Source: a virus
Reading direction: 5' to 3' (one strand)
Length of the DNA stretch: 42,168 bases
IMG/VR virus record: IMGVR_UViG_3300047496_000080
Location: 1-42,168 of that record
Shown: piece by piece, positions 32,216 through 38,299 of the stretch
Layout of the letters: each line of letters begins with the position of its first letter
Numbering within the stretch: position 1 is the first letter of the stretch
Made by a program: the position numbers and the translations under genes
Notes under the pieces: model-generated
What the model was told of the DNA's origin: nothing
Database searches by the model: none
Seen by the model: the letters and a program-made list of their open reading frames with translations, nothing else

Positions 32216-32334
32216 CTGCGAAACAGCGTCGAATGCGGCCCGCGCGCCTTAACGGCTGCGATCACCGTCTCGCGCATGGTTGCGCTCGCGTCCTCAAACA
32301 ATGTTGCCCCGGTAAACCGATGGATAATTGTCAT
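32200..32334 (-). CDS. Short protein with the N-terminal domain of pentapeptide proteins
   Basis: 44 residues from the ATG at 32334, with a strong GAGAGG ribosome site. MTIIHRFTGATLFEDASATM and RETVIAAVKARG match the N-terminal domain of the pentapeptide gene at 282-1 (ILNRFNG..., VAVEAAVKER). Here the frame leaves the expected pentapeptide region after ARG and stops 14 residues later, while the -1 frame continues with pentapeptide-like sequence. It is either truncated, frameshifted, or a free N-terminal domain. It leads the polymerase operon. Confidence 0.5.
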   Translation of the reverse strand: MTIIHRFTGATLFEDASATMRETVIAAVKARGPHSTLFRSCSRN

Positions 32335-32370
32335 GTAAATCCTCTCAAAACGGTATGCAGTCCTCGGTAC

Positions 32371-32403
32371 AAAAAGGCGCCCGCGCTCCATAGCACGGGT
32401 GCC
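32371..32403 (-). terminator. Rho-independent terminator of the minus operon 35533-32438
   Basis: On the minus strand GGCACCCG (32403-32396) pairs with CGGGCGCC (32383-32376), eight positions with one mismatch, across a 12-base loop, and is followed by TTTTT (32375-32371). It lies ~35 bases past the stop of the gene at 32438. Confidence 0.6.
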
Positions 32404-32437
32404 CCGCGCAGCATTCGTGCGTGCGCCGTTCGATCAG

Positions 32438-33355
32438 TCAGCCGCTAAACCCGTCCGCCCGCAGCTGGTCCATGGTCCAACCGTTTGCCAAATATGACGC
32501 CACGGTAAAACCCTTGTGCATGGGAACGGCGTGTATGGTGTTCGTCGACGGGGGCGGCGCTGCAGCCGTTGGCGGGGGCGGCGGGGCCGCGGCAGGCGTA
32601 ACGGCCACTAGGCCCGGCGCAGGCGTCACGCGGACCGGCGGCGGGGCGGCGGGCGCGGGAGCAACCGCAGCGCTCGGCTGCGCGGCTGGCAATGCGACGG
32701 GGACGCCCACCGGGGCCAAGCTTGCGCCGGGTGGCAGTGCGGCCGTGACCTTGCCGAATTTGCCCACGTCGTACGCGCCTCGAGACTCGATGATTTTGCC
32801 GTACGCCCGCAGCGCCACGGCCGCGTGATTCAGGTACACGCCCGGGCTTTTGCCGGTGTTGCCCGCGACGTTGCCGCCCACGAGAATGAAATACCCGGGC
32901 ACGATCGCATCGGGCGTCGTCAGCGGCACGATTTTGTTCAAGTCGCGCGCGTCCAAAATTTGCGGCGCGTAAACGCTCGAAAACGTCAAAACCCAGTTGC
33001 CCTTGTAGCCTTCGCGATCGCACGGCCGGGTTTTGCTCTTGGACTTCATGGAAATTTTCGTGCTGTCGCCGTCCAAAATCTTCCACGAAAAATCATCGGC
33101 CATCGCGGGCGACTGTGCGCCGCCAGGGAATGCCGCGTGCCCCGTGGCCCATATCAACTCACCCCAGCCTGGCTCTTGCGAAAAATGGCCTTGCGTTTTC
33201 GGTATGGCCAACCCGAACTCAAAACGCTGCGAGGGTTTGCCGTCCTTGTCCACGATCGGGTTGCCGTCAAAATCTTTCGTGCGCGGCTCGTACAACGAGC
33301 CCCAGACCATCAGGCCCAACAGTGGCGGGTCGAATTCGTTAAATGTCTTGCTCAA
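32438..33355 (-). CDS. Single-strand DNA-binding type protein, DUF2815-like
   Basis: 305 residues from a TTG at 33355 preceded by TAGGAGTAGA; upstream in-frame codons lie in the previous gene. The first ~190 residues (PPLLGLMVWGSLYEPRTKD, PSQRFEFGLAIPKTQGHF, SMKSKSKTRPCDREGYKGNWVLTFSS, PGYFILVGGNVAGNTGKSPGVYLNHAAVALRAYG) fit the OB-fold ssDNA-binding proteins of phages. A long Pro/Ala linker (about 200-275) precedes the C-terminal helix HKGFTVASYLANGWTMDQLRADGF. It is followed by a terminator. Encoded with the polymerase and nuclease genes, it probably coats ssDNA in replication. Confidence 0.72.
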   Translation of the reverse strand: MSKTFNEFDPPLLGLMVWGSLYEPRTKDFDGNPIVDKDGKPSQRFEFGLAIPKTQGHFSQEPGWGELIWATGHAAFPGGAQSPAMADDFSWKILDGDSTKISMKSKSKTRPCDREGYKGNWVLTFSSVYAPQILDARDLNKIVPLTTPDAIVPGYFILVGGNVAGNTGKSPGVYLNHAAVALRAYGKIIESRGAYDVGKFGKVTAALPPGASLAPVGVPVALPAAQPSAAVAPAPAAPPPVRVTPAPGLVAVTPAAAPPPPPTAAAPPPSTNTIHAVPMHKGFTVASYLANGWTMDQLRADGFSG

Positions 33356-33366
33356 GTGATCTACTC

Positions 33367-33666
33367 CTAAAATACTTCGGTGGTCGGCGAACCGTTCGCG
33401 TCGTTGCCGACGATCGGCGCGGCGGGCGGTTCCGCGGTCGGCTCCCCGCCGCCCTCGGGGCCTGCCGCGGGCTTCGTGCCATAGGCGAGCACGGACTTGA
33501 TGGCCCACATGGCCGATTCGTCCAAACGGATATGCGCCTGTTCCAACTGCGTACTGTGATCCGCGTCGGCCGGTGCCAGCCTGCCGAGATACGCGTGAAA
33601 TGCGTTGAACGCGGCGGCGACGCGTTGCGCCTCAGCCTGCCGTTGTTCCATGGAATCAGTGGTCAT
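33367..33666 (-). CDS. Small helical protein, possible Acb2/Tad1-hairpin family
   Basis: 99 residues; its ATG overlaps the stop of the upstream gene (ATGA). Residues ~5-66 form a helical hairpin: RQAEAQRVAAAFNAFHAYLGRL, a short PADADHS turn, then LEQAHIRLDESAMWAIKSVLAYG. The L..A...LDE.AMWA..S pattern resembles the small Acb2/Tad1 hairpin proteins that sequester cyclic oligonucleotide signals of CBASS defence. The C-terminal third is a Pro/Gly-rich tail. The assignment rests on pattern recognition only; other small helical phage proteins could look similar. Confidence 0.45.
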   Translation of the reverse strand: MTTDSMEQRQAEAQRVAAAFNAFHAYLGRLAPADADHSTQLEQAHIRLDESAMWAIKSVLAYGTKPAAGPEGGGEPTAEPPAAPIVGNDANGSPTTEVF

Positions 33667-34772
33667 TGTTGAAATTTCCTCGCTAGTTTCGTGGTGTCAA
33701 TGCGCGTAAGTTTCATCGCTCCCGCGGGTCGGTCAGAGTATTCCGCGATTACCGCGGGATCAAGCAATTTGCGCTGTTTCGCCTGCGTCGGCGTGATAAG
33801 GGCGGGAGGCTTTAGCAGCGATTTGCCAGCGCAGCGCGCCGTGCCTTCCACGGTGTCCATATCGACGACCCATTCAAGGCGACCGTATGAGCGCTCCAGC
33901 CCGAAATTCGGTACCTGTTTGCCGCTGCGTAACATGGCCTCGGCGACGGCCTCCAAACCCGTCTCGCGCGCTTTTAGCCGCTGTTTCATGTCCTGAATCA
34001 ATGCGAGCTCGCGCCCTACTTGATCCGGCTCGTTCAACATCGGCGCGGCCCGGGCCGTAAACTCGATAATGGCCGCCGTGGTTCTGGCCAAGACTTGGCA
34101 CGACGCACGCGCGGGGCAGTACAAGCAATGCGGGCCGGCCATGATGCGCGGGTTTTCGCTATCCGCTTCGTTGACCGCGTGGCGCATGCGCGCCGCGTAG
34201 TGCAGCAGGCCCTGCGTTTGAATCGCCCATGTGCGAATCGGCGCGGCCTGGTAGAAACGTGGCTGAACCACGGTCATTTCGATTGTCAGCAGTTCCCTCA
34301 TCCACGTACCCGGAAATAGCTCGTCCAACGTGCCGACCGCGTAGCTAAGCAATTGCCAGTTTTCAAACTCGTCCACGAATCCATGACCGAATTTGTAATC
34401 AGCCAGCCGCAACCTGCGACGCTCGGCGTTCCATTGACGGGCGTCGGGGGTGCCCCAGCAGTCAGTCGGGTGAACCGACGGAATTTGCACACGTGTTTCG
34501 ACACGAACCGGGTAGCCCTCTAACGCTTCAACCCAAAGCGCCGCGCCCTCAATCATTTCGTCCGTAATTTCCTCGCCGTTCGGGGCCTTAGCGCTGGCCA
34601 CGGGCGGCGACTCGCGCAACGCAGCCGTGGCCGCGACCCAGTGCGCCGCGTCCCCCTCGCGCTGTTCCTCCGTTTCGGGCTCCGGAGGCATCAGACTGGC
34701 TTGCCGTTTCCAGCCAGGGCACGCAACCGTCAAATACAGCGATGACGGCGCGTGTCGCGCGTGCTCGCTCAC
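33663..34772 (-). CDS. DUF2800 family nuclease (PD-(D/E)XK, Cas4/RecB-like)
   Basis: 369 residues from a GTG at 34772 that overlaps the upstream stop (GTGA) and gives the family-typical start MSEHARHAPSS; an ATG three codons earlier is possible. Nuclease motifs: GTPDA around residue 112 (catalytic Asp), LADYKFG around 127 (D-x-K pair) and ENWQLLSYAVG (QxxxY motif). A C-terminal cysteine set (CLYCPARASC with an upstream Cys) fits the DUF2800 layout, where a metal or Fe-S site is possible. It probably processes DNA ends during recombination or replication. Follows in the same operon as the ssDNA-binding protein. Confidence 0.78.
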   Translation of the reverse strand: MSEHARHAPSSLYLTVACPGWKRQASLMPPEPETEEQREGDAAHWVAATAALRESPPVASAKAPNGEEITDEMIEGAALWVEALEGYPVRVETRVQIPSVHPTDCWGTPDARQWNAERRRLRLADYKFGHGFVDEFENWQLLSYAVGTLDELFPGTWMRELLTIEMTVVQPRFYQAAPIRTWAIQTQGLLHYAARMRHAVNEADSENPRIMAGPHCLYCPARASCQVLARTTAAIIEFTARAAPMLNEPDQVGRELALIQDMKQRLKARETGLEAVAEAMLRSGKQVPNFGLERSYGRLEWVVDMDTVEGTARCAGKSLLKPPALITPTQAKQRKLLDPAVIAEYSDRPAGAMKLTRIDTTKLARKFQQ

Positions 34773-35533
34773 GTCAAGCATGCGTCAATCGCCGCGTTAA
34801 CGGACGGGAGTATCGGGTTGCCAATCAGCTTCACGAGCTCGGTTGCCGACAACCCGAACGGCTCAAGCACTTCGTTCAACCGTGTATCCGTGAACACGGA
34901 AGGGTTTTTCATGATTTTCTGCATGACGCCCTTGAACGTGACCGGCTCACCGGCAGGCACCGTAGCGGGCGGCGGGACAACGTCGACCGGCGGCGGGGGC
35001 GGCGGGGCCTTCAATGCCTCCACGGCCGCGCCTACTTCGTTAAGCGGCGTGGGCACGCCTGCAACGTTCACCATGGGCGGAGGGGGTGTGTTCCCGGGAA
35101 CACTCCCGGCCTCGATTTGCGCAAGTAGCGCCGGGTCGACGCCGCGGCGTGACTTCCATGAACCGTCGATTTTCGTTGCGCGGTTGCTTGCGTGCACGCG
35201 ACCGTCCCACGGTATGCCGCGCGAGTCGTGCGTGAGCAGTGGGGCGGCCGTTGTCGGCGGCGGGGGCGGCGCAACGTCCGAGGGCGACGCGTGAACGACG
35301 GGCGGCGGGGGCGGCGAGGCGCCAAACGGTGACGTAACTTGCACGTTGCCCGTAGCGTCGAATTCTACCTCCGGGTCGTCGTCTGCAGCGGGGGGCGTCG
35401 ACGGGCCAGCTACATCCTCAGCGGGCGTCACGCCCTCGGATTTTTTCCAAGCGACAATCAACGAATCCAGCGCGGAACGCGCGGCTAAAAATTCGTCTAG
35501 CGAATCGACGCTTGAGTCAATCATTATCTGCAT
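34769..35533 (-). CDS. Conserved phage protein with Pro-rich linkers
   Basis: 254 residues with a GGGAG ribosome site, first gene of its operon. The N-terminal ~30 residues are helical; two Pro-rich linkers (runs of Pro) flank the conserved core LTHDSRGIPWDGRVHASNRATKIDGSWKSRRGVD, which is a motif widespread in phage early proteins encoded beside nucleases and ssDNA-binding proteins. The C-terminal ~60 residues (VTFKGVMQKIMKNPSVFTDTRLNEVLEPFGLSATELVKLI) form a helical domain. The third palindrome copy is in the coding sequence and encodes SVPGNT. Function not known to me. Confidence 0.7.
   Translation of the reverse strand: MQIMIDSSVDSLDEFLAARSALDSLIVAWKKSEGVTPAEDVAGPSTPPAADDDPEVEFDATGNVQVTSPFGASPPPPPVVHASPSDVAPPPPPTTAAPLLTHDSRGIPWDGRVHASNRATKIDGSWKSRRGVDPALLAQIEAGSVPGNTPPPPMVNVAGVPTPLNEVGAAVEALKAPPPPPPVDVVPPPATVPAGEPVTFKGVMQKIMKNPSVFTDTRLNEVLEPFGLSATELVKLIGNPILPSVNAAIDACLT
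35088..35103. repeat. 16-bp palindrome GTGTTCCCGGGAACAC, copy 3
   Basis: Identical to 871-886 and 3709-3724. It lies in the gene at 34769-35533, read as SVPGNT on the minus strand, and is not next to visible promoter elements. Confidence 0.6.
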
Positions 35534-35545
35534 GTCTACTCCCGG

Positions 35546-35575
35546 TTGCGTGGTGGGCGGAAGTGTAGGTACTAT
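35546..35575 (+). promoter_or_regulatory. Promoter of the helicase operon
   Basis: TTGCGT (35546-35551), 18 bases, TACTAT (35570-35575). The ATG at 35585 follows ten bases after the last T with no Shine-Dalgarno. The dyad at 35576-35591 covers the predicted start site. Confidence 0.45.
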
Positions 35576-35591
35576 CTGACACCGATGTCAA
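35562..35591 (-). promoter_or_regulatory. Promoter of the minus operon starting at 35533
   Basis: On the minus strand TTGACA (35591-35586) and TACACT (35567-35562) are separated by 18 bases. It faces away from the helicase promoter, and its -35 is part of the dyad at 35576-35591. Confidence 0.5.
35576..35591. promoter_or_regulatory. Dyad CTGACACCGATGTCAA, probable operator
   Basis: Imperfect 16-bp palindrome matching TTGACACGCGTGTCAA (820-835) and TTGACACCGTTGTCAA (41428-41443). It lies between divergent promoters, where one bound dimer could affect both operons. Confidence 0.5.
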
Positions 35592-37303
35592 GCCAGCTTA
35601 GAGATTTTCAAATTGAACTCAAACGCGCCGTGCGTGCGGCGTGGACGCAAGGCGCGAAAAACGTGATGATGGTCACGGCGACGGGCGGCGGCAAGACTGT
35701 TACGTTTTGCAATATCGTCGCCGAGGAAACAACGCCGTGCGTGCTCATCTCGCACCGTCAAGAGCTCGTGGCGCAGGCCGCGCTATCGCTCAACCGCGAA
35801 GGCGTGCCGCACGGAATTATTGCGCCCGCAGCGATTCAGCGGCAAATCGTCACGCTGGAGCAAGAATTATTCGGACGATCGTTTTACAGCCCTCGCGCTG
35901 ACGTTCGCGTGGCCGGCGTTGACACGCTTATCAGACTTGACCCGAACAGCGACCCATGGCTTAAACGCGTGGGCCTCGTGGTACAGGACGAAGGCCACCA
36001 CGTTCTCGCCGATAATAAATGGGGCCAAGCACAAGCGATGTTTCCCGGCGCACGCGGTTTGCTCGTAACGGCGCATGCGCATCGCGCCGACGGCAAGGGC
36101 CTAGGGCGCCACGCGGACGGTATCGTTGATGCACTCGTCGTGGGGCCGTCGGGACGGAACCTTATTGATCGCGGGTTTTTGTGTGATTACCGCTTGATCG
36201 TACCGCCCTCGGACGTGCATCTGACGGACGACGATATCAGCGCCGCCACGGGCGACTACAAACAGGACCGAGCGCGCGAGGCCGTGCACCGTTCTAAAAC
36301 GATCGTGGGCGACGTGGTCAAGCATTACTTAAAATTCGCTGCCGGAAAACTCGGCATCACGTTTGCCGTGGATATTCAGAGCGCAACGGAAATTGCCGCG
36401 AAATACCGCAGTGCGGGCGTGCCGGCGGAAATCATCACGGCGAAAACGCCGCTTCACGAGCGCGGCCAGCTGATGCGATTTTTTCGCAGCCGTCGCCTGT
36501 TACAGCTGGTGTCTGTTGACGTGCTGGGCGAGGGCGTCGACGTGCCGGCCGTGGAAGTCGTCAGCATGGCGCGGCCCACGGCCTCGTTTCAGCTATTTGC
36601 ACAACAGTTCGGCCGTGCACTGCGGCTCATGTTGACCGATGAACAAAACCGCACGTGGAACGATCGCACCGACGCGCAGCGGCTCGCAGAGATTGCTGCG
36701 AGCGTCAAACCGAAGGCCTTGATTATCGACCACGTGGAAAACTACGCGCACCACGGGCTGCCCGACGTGGATCGCACTTACTCGCTTGATCGGCGCGGCC
36801 CGCGCAAGCGCGCCCGGAAGGACGATATCCCGCTGCGCCAGTGCCTAAATACCGAATGCTACGCGGCATACCCGGCGGCCATGAACGCGTGCCCCGAATG
36901 TGGGTTGCCCAAACCTGCGCCCGCGGCTCGAGGCACGCCAGCCGAAGTCGACGGCAATTGCGAGGAATTAGACCCGGCCGTGCTTGAGCGCATGCGTGCC
37001 GAACAGGCCCGCATTGACGGCCCGGCGCCGCTGGCCGGTAACGACATAGTCGGCCGCTCGATACAAAAACAACATCGTTTGAGGCAAGATGCGCAAGCAG
37101 ATTTACGGGCCACTATGGCCACGTGGGCCGGCTGGCAAAAACATCAAGGCAAAGAAACGGCGGCCGAAGTGCAGCGAACGTTCTATTTCAAATTCGGCAT
37201 AGATGTCATGTCGGCCCAAATTTTGGGCGCGTCGGACGCGGCGGAACTGCGCGCGCGGATTGACGCGGAACTGTCGGCGAATCGTGTGGAGGGCGCGGCG
37301 TGA
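35585..37303 (+). CDS. DEAD/DEAH-box helicase (superfamily 2)
   Basis: 572 residues from the ATG at 35585, the first ATG after the promoter; it has no Shine-Dalgarno. Motif I TATGGGKT at 31-38, motif Ia around 56, motif II DEGHH at 135-139, motif III region TAHAHRADG at 162-170, and motif VI QQFGRALR at about 338. A four-Cys zinc ribbon (CLNTEC ... CPEC) is at about 420-440. The C-terminal ~120 residues are helical. It resembles the phage and type III restriction-like helicases that act in replication or recombination. Leads the plus-strand replication operon. Confidence 0.85.
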   Translation: MSSQLRDFQIELKRAVRAAWTQGAKNVMMVTATGGGKTVTFCNIVAEETTPCVLISHRQELVAQAALSLNREGVPHGIIAPAAIQRQIVTLEQELFGRSFYSPRADVRVAGVDTLIRLDPNSDPWLKRVGLVVQDEGHHVLADNKWGQAQAMFPGARGLLVTAHAHRADGKGLGRHADGIVDALVVGPSGRNLIDRGFLCDYRLIVPPSDVHLTDDDISAATGDYKQDRAREAVHRSKTIVGDVVKHYLKFAAGKLGITFAVDIQSATEIAAKYRSAGVPAEIITAKTPLHERGQLMRFFRSRRLLQLVSVDVLGEGVDVPAVEVVSMARPTASFQLFAQQFGRALRLMLTDEQNRTWNDRTDAQRLAEIAASVKPKALIIDHVENYAHHGLPDVDRTYSLDRRGPRKRARKDDIPLRQCLNTECYAAYPAAMNACPECGLPKPAPAARGTPAEVDGNCEELDPAVLERMRAEQARIDGPAPLAGNDIVGRSIQKQHRLRQDAQADLRATMATWAGWQKHQGKETAAEVQRTFYFKFGIDVMSAQILGASDAAELRARIDAELSANRVEGAA

Positions 37304-37519
37304 AGTACGTGGGCAAGTTGCAGTTGCAAATTTGGAACCACAAAAAAAAGCTATGAGATTTTCAACCCGATGAACGTGCTCAATTTGCCGTTAAATTCTG
37401 AGGTTGCGAGGGCGTGCGCGGCGGGCGCCCCGTGGCGTATCGCAAAATGCGATCGGCCGCTTAAACCTGTTTTGAAGAACCACTATCGCGAGTACGGCGA
37501 TTATCAGGGGCGTTCGTGA
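37300..37519 (+). pseudogene. Small gene apparently split by a frameshift at an A8 run
   Basis: A GTG at 37300 (GTGA overlap with the helicase stop) starts MKYVGKLQLQIWNHKKKL and stops at 37356. In the +1 frame the sequence continues naturally after the run of eight A at 37342-37349 as SYEIFNPMNVLNLPLNSEV to a stop at 37519. The two pieces together would be a ~70-residue protein. Alternatively the second part is its own 49-residue gene from the ATG at 37370, which lacks a good ribosome site. A real mutation, transcriptional slippage or an assembly error are all possible. No function recognised. Confidence 0.4.
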
Positions 37520-37680
37520 AACGAGTGCCGCGCAAAATTATCAACCGGCGGCGCATGTGCCGGTGTGCCGGCTGGTGGTTTCCGCACCGTCAAGGCAGCA
37601 TCAGCGCGGATCGCACGTACGGGTGTTCAGGGCCGAACAAATCGGCCAAGCGCGGAGGGTTAGATGTCGGGCGCTTCTGA
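37516..37680 (+). CDS. Small Cys/Trp-rich basic protein
   Basis: 54 residues from a GTG overlapping the previous stop (GTGA). MKRVPRKIINRRRMCRCAGW then WFPHRQGSISADRTYGCSG: two nearby cysteines, a WFPHR motif and a third cysteine resemble a short zinc-finger-like protein often present in phage replication regions. It overlaps the next gene by 17 bases. Function unknown. Confidence 0.55.
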   Translation: MKRVPRKIINRRRMCRCAGWWFPHRQGSISADRTYGCSGPNKSAKRGGLDVGRF

Positions 37681-38059
37681 ATCAAACGTACAGAGTCGCA
37701 CGCGGCTTGCCGCGCAAGCGAAACGCCCGTGGCCCTGGCGACTGTGGCGGAACAATCGCGGGGTTTTCACGAATCCGGCCGGGCAGCCGGTGCGGTGCGG
37801 ATTGGCGAACGATTCCAAGGTGTTGGGCGATCGGCTGAAATCGGGCGATTTGATCGGCTGGCGCACGGTGCTGATTACGCCGGACATGGTCGGGCGTTGC
37901 ATTGCGCAATTCGTTTCCGTGGAGTGCAAACCGGAAAACTGGCGCGAACCGCCGCCGGGCACCATTGACAAACATGTCATTGCACAGCGAGCATGGGCAG
38001 ATTTAGTGAACCGGGAAGGGGGCTACGCGGTATTTATCGCGCGCCCGGAAGATTTATAG
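37664..38059 (+). CDS. VRR-NUC-like nuclease
   Basis: 131 residues from the ATG at 37664. The core fits the VRR-NUC branch of PD-(D/E)XK nucleases: GVFTNPAGQPVRCGLANDSKVL near the start, GDLIGWRTVLITPDM, the catalytic-type SVECK (about 88-92), then a Q-RAWADLVNREGGYAVFIARPEDL end, where the GG.A segment is the usual VRR-NUC finish. Phage members cleave branched or replication DNA. It sits between the helicase and primase genes. Confidence 0.7.
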   Translation: MSGASESNVQSRTRLAAQAKRPWPWRLWRNNRGVFTNPAGQPVRCGLANDSKVLGDRLKSGDLIGWRTVLITPDMVGRCIAQFVSVECKPENWREPPPGTIDKHVIAQRAWADLVNREGGYAVFIARPEDL

Positions 38060-38071
38060 GAGTAGAAACCG

Positions 38072-38299
38072 TTGGACAAGACACAAATATTAGACGCGGC
38101 GACAACGCTTGCCTACACGCACGGCATTGACCGCGTGTTCAAACGGCACATTGCCGCTCATTTAAAATGCGCCATGGGCTCGATCAATCACCACTGGGGC
38201 ACCATGGCCGCGCTGCGTAACGCCGTTATCAAGCGCGCGAAAACCGCCGGCGATGCCGAATTGTCCCGCGTGACCGCAGGCCGTCTACTGCGCACGTGA
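38072..38299 (+). CDS. HTH-only TetR-like DNA-binding protein
   Basis: 75 residues from a TTG with a perfect TAGGAGTAGA ribosome site. ILDAATTLAYTHGIDRVFKRHIAAHLKCAMGSINHHWGTMAALRNAVI has the spacing of a TetR N-terminal domain: helix 1, a helix-turn-helix (HIAAHLKCAMGSINHHW) and the start of helix 4. The ligand-binding domain that follows in normal TetR proteins is absent. It could bind one of the palindromes in this genome, but nothing directly links them. The stop overlaps the primase start as GTGA. Confidence 0.6.
   Translation: MDKTQILDAATTLAYTHGIDRVFKRHIAAHLKCAMGSINHHWGTMAALRNAVIKRAKTAGDAELSRVTAGRLLRT

Noticed and set aside
34752-35294. 180-codon plus-strand open frame opposite the Pro-rich protein
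   Set aside because: Gly/Ala/Ser-rich complement of Pro-rich coding sequence with no independent support.
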